A program made the translations under genes and the position numbers. A stretch of DNA of 64,000 bases from Dromiciops gliroides (lineage: Eukaryota > Chordata > Mammalia > Microbiotheria > Microbiotheriidae). The stretch lies in contig NC_057863.1 in NCBI RefSeq assembly GCF_019393635.1, forward strand, positions 642,541,306 through 642,605,305, read 5' to 3'. Under the pieces are notes generated by a model, which was not told where the DNA came from, made no database searches, and saw nothing but the letters and a program-made list of their open reading frames with translations. Shown piece by piece: positions 1 through 9,221 of this stretch (position 1 is the first letter of the stretch; the number at the start of each line of letters is the position of its first letter).

Positions 1-1074
1 TTTCCTATTCTGCCAGTTATTTTTCATGATTCTTATTTCTCATAAAATATTAAGGAACATCCTACTATGTGTGAGGGCCAAAATTTGATATACAGAGTGT
101 TATTTGGGTGACTCGCCTTAATATTGGGGTTCTGGAAATATGAGGGACCTTTTAGGTTCTCCCTCCACTCTGAACTGCCCTTTTAGATATTTCTCCCAGG
201 CCAATAAGAAAGGAACCTCTAAGCTTTAGTTCACAAAAGGATCAGATTTTATTACTTGGGAATTAATTAAACAACAAAGGTGAAACTAATAAAAAATCAA
301 AGATAAGGAAATAGGAAAATAGAGATACAGAGAAATGCTCTTAACTCTAAACTTAGCCTATTAGGGTTTTCCATAATTAACTTACCAACCACCTGAACAG
401 CCCACCAGTCTAAGGTTGCTTGCGCACCACCAGGACAGCAGTCCCCAGACCGAGAGGGAGAACTTGCATTCCAGAAGTGACTTGAGAGCTAGCATTTCAG
501 AAGTGCCCTCTAACCTCCCTTCAGGGAGCGTTCAATCTTTTCTCCCCCAAAAGGGGAGGCCCTTCAAAATCTGCCTATACCACAAATAATTTTTACCACA
601 TTCCCCCCTTTGTTTCTTTGGAAAACACTATGGGTTTGCCGATGAAACAGCCAAAAATAACAGAATATAATACCCTATGCTAGCAAACAATATGTTAATA
701 TCAATATAGAAAAGGGAGAGAGAAAAGTTTTGTCCAAAGGGGCGGTTCCCTCATAAACCAGCACTTTGACATTTGCCTTGCAGAGGGAGGGCCTCTGCAG
801 AGAGTACATGTTACAGATGGTGTATATAATAACAGAAGGAAAAAAACAACAAAACAAAATTGTTCTTTTAAAGTCTCTGAGCTCTTGTCTTCTTGGAGTG
901 GTAAGATGTCATCAGGAGAACTGGACTCTGCTGTGGTCTCTGGTCTGGAAAGCTGGACTCACTTCTTTAGCTGTTGAACTGCTGGGTTTTTACTAATCCT
1001 TAGCATAGCATTGTCAATGATCAAATTAATACATTCCATTACATTCCCCTCCTTTATATAACACTTCTTACCAC

Positions 1075-1845
1075 TGTAAGGGCTAAAATTCTAGCTATAC
1101 TGTCTAAAATATCTAATGAGTGGTCACCAATAAATTGTAAGCTTTAGCAAGAGTTGGATTTTTAAGCATTTATTAAGGAGAATAAGAATTTGGTAAAAAG
1201 AGAAAGGCCTAAGGGGCAGCTAGATGGCGCAGTGGATAGAGCACCGGCCCTGGAGTCAGGAGTACCTGAGTTCAAATCCGGCCTTAGACACTTAACACTT
1301 ACTAGTTGTGTGACCCTGGGCAAGTCACTTAACCCTCATTGCCCTGCAAAAAAACAAAAACAAAAACCAGACTGGGCCAAATGGTAAAAGAGGTACAAAA
1401 AGCCAATGAGGAAAAGAATGCCTTGAAAAGCCAAATTGGCCAAATGGAAAAGGAGGTAAAAAAGCTCTTTGAAGAAAATAATTCCCATATTTCTGGGGTG
1501 GAGCCAAGATGGCAGAGGAAAGGCAGTAAGCTCTTGGAACTCACAAAACCCTGGGCAAGTCACTTAACCCCAATTGCCTCACCAAAAAAAAAAAGAGAGA
1601 GAGAGAGAGAAAGGCCTAGATTCATCTATCTATTAAAGGGAGAGTGCATTTCTAGCTGCCTTCTCCACCAGAGTACTCAGGAAAGAAAGTGAGCCAGCGC
1701 ACCAGCTTCACCCTTCCTTTCACAAGCCAATGTCACTTCCTGACACCAAAGAAAGCCGCATGGTCCTGCCCTCAGAGGCCCTCTCCTCATCGTGAAGCTT
1801 TTCTACAGTAAGTCTCCAGCAGGTGGCATCATTCCAATCATTATA
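1075..1845 (-). mobile_element. Solo LTR, about 360 bp, interrupted by a composite SINE
   Basis: Terminal TG...(C)A ends with CCAC on both sides (1071-1074 and 1846-1849), a 4-bp target duplication as in class I ERVs. It is closely related to the LTR at 25619-25985. Minus orientation is preferred because AATAAA lies in the last third on that strand. The composite SINE at 1213-1605 is inside it. Confidence 0.7.
1213..1605 (+). mobile_element. Composite SINE with a 231-bp SINE-L1 segment inside
   Basis: A whole SINE 5' part, then at the CCCTGGGCAAGTCACTTAAC motif a 231-bp piece (1316-1546) nearly identical to 5460-5690, then the same motif again and the SINE 3' end. One target duplication (AGAGAAAGGCCTA, 1199-1211 and 1606-1618) encloses all of it. 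Confidence 0.85.
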
Positions 1846-2699
1846 CCACCATGTGTCTGGATCAAAGCCAAATTTAGTAATGTGTTCATGACACCTGAAA
1901 ATGTTATGGAAAGGTTACCATACCACATCTCATGGTTCCGAGACATCCACCTGTGGCCTGGCACATATCGTTCTGTGCTCTTTTGGACATCCACGGGATC
2001 TACCTCATTAAGTGTTGATTTATTTTATGTTCTGTTCCAGTATTTATCCAAAGATACTAGAATCTTTTACCTGATCTAGAGACCAAATTCTCTTCTGTTA
2101 TTAATATTTTCCCTGTCAATTTATCTGTTTATGCTCAAGGTCTTTAACTGAGTTTTTTTCCTTCTGAGATCTTTGGTAATTTCAGTCTTTCCCCCACTTT
2201 ATAATCCCCTATTGCTTACTTTCTGATTCTTTTCCCTATCATTCTGGTTTCCTGGGAGGAGGATCTCAAAGCTTGCTTCAGTCTCCTCCCACATTAGCAA
2301 TTCACTCAGCTTCAGGCTCTTCCTGAAGAGACATCTAGGGGCATAGAACTGGCCCCAGCTGGATTTTGGTCTCTTTTTCTCTGGCTTAGTGGACTTCCAA
2401 AACCACATACGCACAACTGTACTGCTCCAGTTCCTTCTGTTACTCAGTTCTCTGACTGAGCTTTATTCCAGTATAGAATGTTCTTGCCACTCTGCTGTCC
2501 CTACCCAAGCAAGCTATACTGCTTATCTCCTTAGGTGATAAGGGCCAATATCAGGGTGGTCGCATTGTCAGAAGAAGGGGGCATATGGAAGAAACATTAT
2601 GAAGGTAAAATTGGCATTCCTTGGGAATAGATTTGGATGGGGGAGGTAATGATAGACAGTGAAGAAGTGAGGATGACACCTAAATTGTCAGTCTGGGTG

Positions 2700-3590
2700 T
2701 CTGATTAGAGAAATGCAAATTAAAACAACTCTGAAGTACCATCACACACCTATCAGATTGGCTAATATGACAAAAAAGGAAAATAATAAATGTTGGAGAA
2801 GCTGTGGGAAAATTGGAACATTAGCACATTGTTGGTGGAGTTGTGAACTGATCCAGCCATTCTGGAGAGCAATTTGGAACTATGCCCAAAGGGCTATAGG
2901 ACTGTGCATACCCTTTGACCCAGTTATACCCCTACTAGGTGATGAGCAGGCAGATTTCAGAAAAACTTGGAAAGACTTACATGAATTGATGCTGAGTGAA
3001 GTAAGCAGAACCAGGAGAACATTGTACACAGTAACATCAACATTGTGCAATGATCAGCTGTGATAGACTTAGCTCTTCTCAGCAATACAATGATCTAAGA
3101 TAATTCCAAAGGACTCATGATGGAAAATGCTCTCCACATCCAGAAAAAAGAACTGTAGAATCTGAATGCAGATTTTTCTTTTTTGAGGTTTTTCCCTTTT
3201 GTTCTGATTCTTCTTTTACAATATGACTAATGCAGAAATGTGTTTAATGTGTTTGTACATACATTTATAATCTATATCAGATTGCTTTCTATCTCTTTTT
3301 TTTTTTAATTTTAGTTAGGCAATTGGGGTTAAGTGACTTGCCCAGGGTCACACAGCTAGTAAGTGTCAAGTGTCTGAGGCCGGATTTGAACTCAGGTACT
3401 CCTGACTCCAGGGCCGGTGCTCTATCCACTGCACCACCTAGCTGCCCCTGCTTTCTCTATTGATGGGGGAGGAGGAAAGGGAGGGAGGGAGAAAATTTTG
3501 AAACTCAAAATCTTATCAAAACAAATGTTGAAAACTATCTTTATATGTAATTGGAAAAAATAAAATACTATTAAGATTGGAAAAAATTTT
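2700..3590 (+). mobile_element. L1 3' end with internal gap
   Basis: Encodes the end of L1 ORF2 (IKTTLKYHHTPIRLANMTKK, HCWWSCELIQPFW, FDPVIPLLG). A deletion follows, then DLHELMLSEVSRTRRTLYTV, stop, 3'UTR and AATAAA near 3560. The segment between PLLG and the WKDLHE block is missing about 60 codons. A SINE on the minus strand lies in the 3'UTR at 3296-3449. Confidence 0.85.
3296..3449 (-). mobile_element. MAR1/WSINE1-type SINE in an L1 3'UTR
   Basis: Poly-T start and CTAGCTGCCCC end; TGCTTTCT(A)TCT duplicated. Confidence 0.9.
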
Positions 3591-3754
3591 AAATAAATAA
3601 ATATTTAAAAAAAGACTTGGAGAAAAAATACAAACTGAATGTCCCAGAGACATCTCAAATTCAACAGATCCCAAACTAGAAGAATATCTTGTATTGAATT
3701 TGCATTTGTTCATCATCTTTCTCTCTAAACCCAGCCTTCTACCAAAATTCCCTC

Positions 3755-4050
3755 TTTCTATCAAAATACTTTTTTCTAGTCTCCCAGGTTCATAACTTTG
3801 ATGTCACCCTTCATTCTTCACTCTCCCTTATACTATATATCCAAGCATTTTCCACATCTTGCTTTTTCTAACTCTATTGCATCTTTTTTAACTGACTCCT
3901 TCTCTCTACTCAAACAGCTAGTACCTTAGTTCTGGCCTTCATCACCTCTCTCCTGGATTATTGCTGCAACCTCCCACTTGGTATCCTTGTCTCTTCCACT
4001 CCATCTTCCATATGTCTACCCAAGTGACTTTCCATAAGTGTAGGTGTGAC
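3755..4050 (+). mobile_element. Old CR1/L3-like LINE fragment
   Basis: Broken reading resembles the CR1-clade reverse transcriptase end: VHNFDVTLHSSLSL, then ...LVLAFITSLLDYC. Many stops. Compare the minus-strand copy at 49900-50870. Confidence 0.55.
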
Positions 4051-4725
4051 CAGAAGTGGAGCCACGATGACTGAGGAAAGGCAGTGACTTTCCTGAACTT
4101 TCCCCAAGACCCCTCCAAATATCTTCAAATAATGCTGTAAGACAATTCCTGGACCATCAGAACCCACAAAAGGACAGGGTGAAATAATTTTCTAGCCAAA
4201 GACAACTTAGAAGGTCAGCAGGAGAGGTCTGTTGTACTAGGCTGAGAGTGGAGCACAACCCAGCACAGGCCGCACCAGTGCAGACCCAACCACAGGGCAG
4301 ACCCAATCCCAGCTAACCAGTAGCAGGCCTTGGGAGCCTCTGAATCAGTGGTGGCAGCAACTGCTTCTGGAACTCAGCCCACAGACAGTAAGGGGGTCGA
4401 AAAATAGCCTAGAAGGAGATTATAGGCATCTCTTTGCTAGCACTGAGGCAGGACTCTGTTGTTTTGCCCATACTCAGATCCAGGTTACAGTCCTGGGTGG
4501 CAGTTCCAGGTGGGAGAGGAGTACAAGCAGACAAGAGCTTTCAGACACATTGGAGCAGAATTCTGTTCATGGTTTCAGGGCAGAGAAGTGGGCCTGTGGT
4601 TGCTTGCAGACTGGAGCACAGGCCAGGAAAGTGGTTGACATACTTCTCCTTAAGTCATTCTAGCTTGAAAGAACTAAGGGACTTACAAATTCCTAGAGGT
4701 ATCTCAGAGAACAGATGCTCAAACC

Positions 4726-4753
4726 CCCTAACCTAGGGTTAGGGTTAGGGTTA
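4726..4753. repeat. Short interstitial telomeric repeat in an L1 5'UTR
   Basis: CCCTAACC is followed directly by TAGGG and two and a half TTAGGG units, so the two telomere strands meet head to head. It sits in the 5'UTR of the L1 at 4056-5640, where the related 5'UTR at 5641-6308 lacks it. Confidence 0.85.
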
Positions 4754-4830
4754 CCTGAAGTTTGGGACAGTGCACCTTCCACCCTGGAAGCAATGCCCTA
4801 CTTTAACAAAGAGTTAAAAGTCAAGAAATA

Positions 4831-5026
4831 GGGGCAGCTAGGTGGCGCAGTAGATAGAGCACTGGCCCTGGAGTCGGGAGTACCTGAGTTCAAATCTGGC
4901 CTCTGACACTTAACACTTACTAGCTGTGTGACCCTGGGCAAGTCACTTAACCCCAATTGCCTCACTAAAAATAAATAAATAAATACATAAAGACAGTGTG
5001 CTCTTTATAAAAAATTTTAAAAAAGT
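4831..5026 (+). mobile_element. SINE with a 3' extension
   Basis: After the A-rich tail about 40 bp of extra sequence (ACAGTGTGCTCTTTATAAAA) and a second A-rich tract precede the target copy AAAGTCAAGAA; the copied RNA seems to have read past its usual end. Confidence 0.8.
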
Positions 5027-5356
5027 CAAGAATTAGGCTGGGAAAATGAGCAAACAGAAAAAAATGCTGACCCTAAAAAGTTTCTATGGTGACAAAGAAG
5101 ATCAAAATACACCCTCAGAAGAATATAACAAAGTCAAAGCTCCTACATCCAAAGTTTTCAAGAAAAATATTAATTCGTCTCAGGCCATAGAAGGGCTCAA
5201 AAAGGACTTTGAAAATAAAGTAAGAGAGGTAGAGGAAAAAATGGAAAGAGAAATGAGAGTGATGCAAGAAAATTATAGGAAAAAAGTCAACAACTTGGTA
5301 AAGGAGACACAAAAAAAATACTGAAGAAAATAACACCTTAAAAAACAGAGTGGGGT

Positions 5357-5515
5357 GGGGCAGCTAGGTGGCACAGTGAATAAAGCACCAACCCTTAATT
5401 CAGGAGGACCTGAGTTCAAATCTGGCCTCGGACACTTGACACTTACTAGCTGTGTGACCCTGGGCAAGTCACTTAACCCTCATTGCCCTGCAAAAAAACA
5501 AAAACAAAAACCAGA
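5357..5515 (+). mobile_element. SINE in L1 ORF1 (donor-like copy)
   Basis: Splits the ORF1 coiled coil of module A; tail CATTGCCCTGCAAAAAAAC. Its last 50 bp and the L1 after it recur at 1316-1546. Confidence 0.9.
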
Positions 5516-6745
5516 CTGGGCCAAATGGTAAAAGAGGTACAAAAAGCCAATGAGGAAAAGAATGCCTTGAAAAGCCAAATTGGCCAAATGGAAAAGGAGG
5601 AAAAAAAGCTCTTTGAAGAAAATAATTCCCATATTTCTGGGATGGAGCCAAGATGGCAGAGGAAAGGCAGTAAGCTCTTGGAACTCACAACACGATTGCT
5701 CCAGAAAACCTCCAAATGATGCCATAGTACAATTCCTGGAGCAGCCGAACCCAGAAAAGAACGGGTTGAGATTATTTTCCAGCCAAAGATGGCTTGGAAG
5801 GTCAGTAGGAGGGGGCTGCTGTGCTAGGGCAGGAGTGGAGCCCAACTCCAAGGTCACGCTGACACGGATCCAGTCCCAGGCAGGCCTCAACAGAGAAAGA
5901 GACCCCCGGAGCCTCTGAATCAGCTGCAGCACCAGTGTCATCTGGAACTAAGCTCACAGTCTGGTGAGAGGGCTGAGCAGTTGACTGGGGGGAGATTATA
6001 GGGGTCTCTACTGGTGCTGAGGCAGAACTTGGGTGTTTCACCCCTGCTGGGAACCAGGAAGTAGGCTCGAGTGTCAGTGGCCCAGGTAGGAGAGGGGAGC
6101 AGGCTCATTAGAGCTAACAACCACAGCACACAAAGTTTTGCTGCCTGGTTAATTAGCAAGTTGGCCTGAGGTTAGCTAAGGACCAGAGAACAGGCCAGGC
6201 AAGTGAAGAACCTTCCCCTCCTTAAACACCACCTTAGGCCCCCTGAACCTTGGGACAATACATCCTGGAAGTAGTGCCCCACTTTAAGGAGTTAAAAGTT
6301 AAGTAAAAGACTGTCAAGATGAGCAGACAGAGAAAGATGAGGACCATAGAAAGTTTCTTTAGTGACAAGGAAGATTTAGGTAAACCCTCAGAAGAGGATA
6401 GCAACATCAGGGCTACTACATCCAAAGCTTCCAAGAAAAATATAAATTGGTCTCAGGCCATAAAAGCACTCAAAAAGGACTTTGACAATAAAGTAAGAGA
6501 GGTAGAGGAAAAAATGGAAAAAGAAATGAGAGTCATAAAAGAGGGTCATTGAAAAAAAGTCAGCAACTTGAAAAGTCAAATTGGCCAAATGGAAAAGGAG
6601 GTACAAAAGCTCTCTGAAGAAAATCATTGTTTAAAAATTAGGATCAAGCAAATAGAAGCAAATGACTTTATGAGAAATCAAGACACAATAAAGAAAATCC
6701 AAATGAATAAAAAAAAATAATTCCTTAAAAATTAGGATTGAGCAT

Positions 6746-6888
6746 GGGGCAGCTAGGTGGTGAAGTGAATAAAGCACCGGCCCTGGATTCAGGAGGACTG
6801 GAGTTCAAATCTAGCCTCAGACACTTGACACTTACTAGCTGTGTGATCCTGGGCAAGTCACTTAACCCTCATTGCCCCATAAAAAGAA
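6746..6888 (+). mobile_element. SINE in ORF1 of module B
   Basis: Flanked by ATTAGGATTGAGCA on both sides. Confidence 0.9.
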
Positions 6889-7401
6889 AAATATTAGGAT
6901 TGAGCAAATGGAAGCTAATGACTTTATGAGAAATCAAGAAACAATAAAGCAAATCCAAAAGAATGGGAAAATAGAAGGTAATGTGAACTATCTCATTGGA
7001 AACACAACTGACTTGGAAAATAGATCCAGGAGAGATAATCTTCCAAGAAGTTGTCAGGGAAAATTGCCCTGATATTCTAGAACCAGAATGTAAGATAGAA
7101 ATTATAAAAATTCACTGATCACCTTCTGAAAGAGATCCCAAAATGAAAACTTCCAAGAATATTATAGCCAAATTCCAGAGCTCTCAAGTCAACGAGAAAA
7201 TATCGCAAGCAGCCAGAAAGAAACAATTCAAGTATTGTGGAGCCACTATCAGGATAACACAAGATCTAGCAGCTTCTACATTAAAGAATCAGAGGGCTTG
7301 GAACTGGGACCAAAACCAAGAATCACCTATCCAGCAAAACTGAGTATAATCCTTTGGGGGAAAGATAGGAATTCAACAAAAGAGAGGACTTTCAGGCATT
7401 C

Positions 7402-7587
7402 TTTTTTTTGTTTTTTGGGGTTTGGGTTTTTTTGTTTTTTTTGGGGGGTTTTGTGGCAAAATGGGGGTTAAGTGACTTGCCCAGGATCACACAGCTAGTA
7501 AGTGTCAAGTGTCTGAGGCCAGATTTGAACTCAGGTACTCCTGAATCCAGGACCGGTGCTTTATCCACTGCGCCACCTAGCTTCCCC
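7402..7587 (-). mobile_element. SINE in ORF1 end of module B
   Basis: Flanked by CTTTCAGGCATTCTT; long T/G tail. Confidence 0.9.
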
Positions 7588-8404
7588 CTTTCAGGCATTC
7601 TTGATGAAAAGACCTGAGCTAAATAGAAAATTTGACTTTCAAATACAAGACCCTAGAGAAGCATAAAAAGGTAAACAGGAAAAAGAAATAAGAATGGATA
7701 TTAATAGGTTAAACTGTTTACATTCCTATATGGGAAGATGATACTTGTAACTCACAAGAACTTTCTCATTATCAAGGCATCTTGATGGAGTATATTTAGA
7801 CAGAAGGCACAGGTGTGAGTTGAATATGAAGGGATGATATCTTTAAAAAATAAAATTAAGTGGTGAGAGGAATTCACTGGGAGAAAGGGAAAGGGATATG
7901 TGGAATGGGGTAAATTATCTCACATAAAAGAAACAAGAAAAAGTTTATACAGTAGAGGGGAAGATGGGGGAGGTGCTGTGGAGTGAATGAACCTTACTGT
8001 CATCAGAATTGGCTCAAAGAGGTAATAACATACACACTCAGTTGGCTATAATAAACTATCTTACCCTGTAGGAAAGTAGGAGGATAAGGGGAGGGTAGGT
8101 TGGTGGGGGATGGGGGATGGGGGAAGGTGTTGGAGTAGAGAAAGGAAATACTGTGGTTCTTGCCTGTAAAGGAGTGCCCAGGCTGAAAGGAGAGATGGGT
8201 CCCTGCCTTTGGTTGGATGACTCCTGGTCTGCTAGTAAAACAATGTCTTCAATCTTCAGAGAATTCCAAGTTTCTTGAAGAGAGGACAGACATAAAAGTT
8301 ACTTTACATTTAAACACAATCTCAATAAACTGCAGAATAGAGAAGAGAATCAGTAGGTAAAGAGAATCATGTAGTAAACAAAACAAAGCAAAACACTGGA
8401 TTCA

Positions 8405-8545
8405 CAGTCAGAGCACTTGAATTTTAATTCCAGCACTACTCTTTAATGAGCATGTCATTTTACCTTTCTCATACACATTCTCATCTTTAAAAACCAGGAG
8501 GTTGGACTATATGATCTTACAGATATCTGCCAGCTCTAACTAAAA
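8405..8545 (+). mobile_element. MIR-type fragment
   Basis: CAGAGCACTTGAATTTTAAT ... GGTTGGACTATATGATCTTA ... CCAGCTCTAAC resembles a common old SINE end. Elsewhere 8130-9046 has nothing I recognise and no KRAB or SSXRD exon. Confidence 0.45.
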
Positions 8546-9046
8546 TTAGGAAAATCTTCCTGAGGAGAAGTTTCAGTGGAATTAGGAAGGAAATAGATTG
8601 ACAACAGTGATTCTACTCTATTTTGCCTAATGTATTTCTGAGGACTACCTATTCTGTCTCTAGCCTGCACTTTCCCCTCTCCCTCCCCTCTATGATCAGA
8701 GTTTCTGTTGTTCCCTTTATCTCTTTCTCCAGAATCAGATTAATTTCTCTCTTCTTGTCCTACTTCCTACTCTTACCCTTGAATCCTTATTTACCTGGCT
8801 ACGCCTCCACAACTTCCCTTCCCATCATAATTTCCACAAATACCCGATTCCTTCTTTTTCTACTGAAGCACCTACCACCCGATGTTCTCTATTTCCTCTC
8901 AAAGGTGAGTACTCACATATCGCCTCTCCTCCAGCTCACTCCCCTCACCACTATGCTCCTCCTCAGTGTTCTTAAAGGAGAATAGTGTGGAATAACAAAC
9001 ACTAAAGAGTGGAGAGAGTGAGATGAACAATATGTCTCTCCCTCAG

Positions 9047-9221
9047 AATAAGGAAATGGCCAAGGAACCAGCTGACCCCAAAGTGGAAGAAATGATGGAT
9101 TTATCTGAGGAGTTGAAGATAGTAGTCATGAATAACCTGACCACCTCAGAAGCAGTCAAGAAGCAGATAGATCAGACGGATGGAATCTATACCACTAACC
9201 AGCTGACTGAGGGAAAATTGG
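9047..9221 (+). CDS. PRDM9: PRDM9 exon before the SET region (linker after SSXRD)
   Basis: Encodes 58 codons plus one base, from NKEMAKEP to TEGKL; the junction codon with the next exon gives E, producing KLECRRKE against human KLELRKKE. The opening KEMAKE resembles human KGMPKA, which directly follows the SSXRD basic motif, so this is the first exon after SSXRD. The middle ([10 protein letters not shown]) is poorly conserved, as expected for this disordered linker. The donor is G|GTAAGA. Confidence 0.8.

Larger units (their letters stand above)
68..2690 (-). mobile_element. Old endogenous retrovirus fossil, 3' part, with a second LTR nested in it
   Basis: An LTR of about 530 bp (68-600) has TGTGGT...ACACA ends when read on the minus strand. 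It is preceded on that strand by a purine-rich tract (complement of 601-625). Internal sequence at 601-1074 resembles the equivalent part of the 61-kb LTR element. A second LTR of another family sits at 1075-1845. Unique-looking or internal ERV sequence continues to about 2.5-2.7 kb. No open gene remains; it is broken. I cannot place it beyond a class I-like element. Confidence 0.6.
4056..5640 (+). mobile_element. L1 5'UTR and start of ORF1 (module A)
   Basis: 5'UTR from about 4056 (GTGGAGCCACGATGACTGAG). ORF1 starts at 5046: MSKQKKMLTLKSFYGDKEDQ, then a coiled coil rich in Lys and Glu (VREVEEKMEREMRVMQENY). SINEs interrupt it at 4831-5026 and 5357-5515. After the second SINE the coiled coil resumes (QMVKEVQKANEEKNALKSQI) and stops at about 5636, where a new 5'UTR begins. 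No ORF2 is attached. Confidence 0.8.
5641..8130 (+). mobile_element. L1/HAL1-like element: 5'UTR, ORF1 and spacer (module B)
   Basis: A second 5'UTR (GGAGCCAAGATGGCAGAGG) leads to ORF1 at 6319: MSRQRKMRTIESFFSDKEDL. ORF1 continues, broken by stops, to about 7620 (YPAKLSIILWGKDRN near 7310-7360). A G-rich spacer (GGAAAGTAGGAGGATAAGGG near 8070) then resembles the start of the element at 41465. SINEs lie at 6746-6888 and 7402-7587. ORF2 is absent, as in half-L1 elements. Confidence 0.7.

Noticed and set aside
5480-5941. A 153-codon minus-strand ORF
   Set aside because: Antisense of SINE and L1 sequence; the same peptide fragments recur wherever this repeat occurs.
8623-8985. A 120-codon ORF just upstream of PRDM9, considered as a 5' exon
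   Set aside because: Low-complexity Pro/Ser/Leu from a pyrimidine-rich stretch, no KRAB or SSXRD features. A good donor-like GTGAGT at about 8902 has no matching exon.
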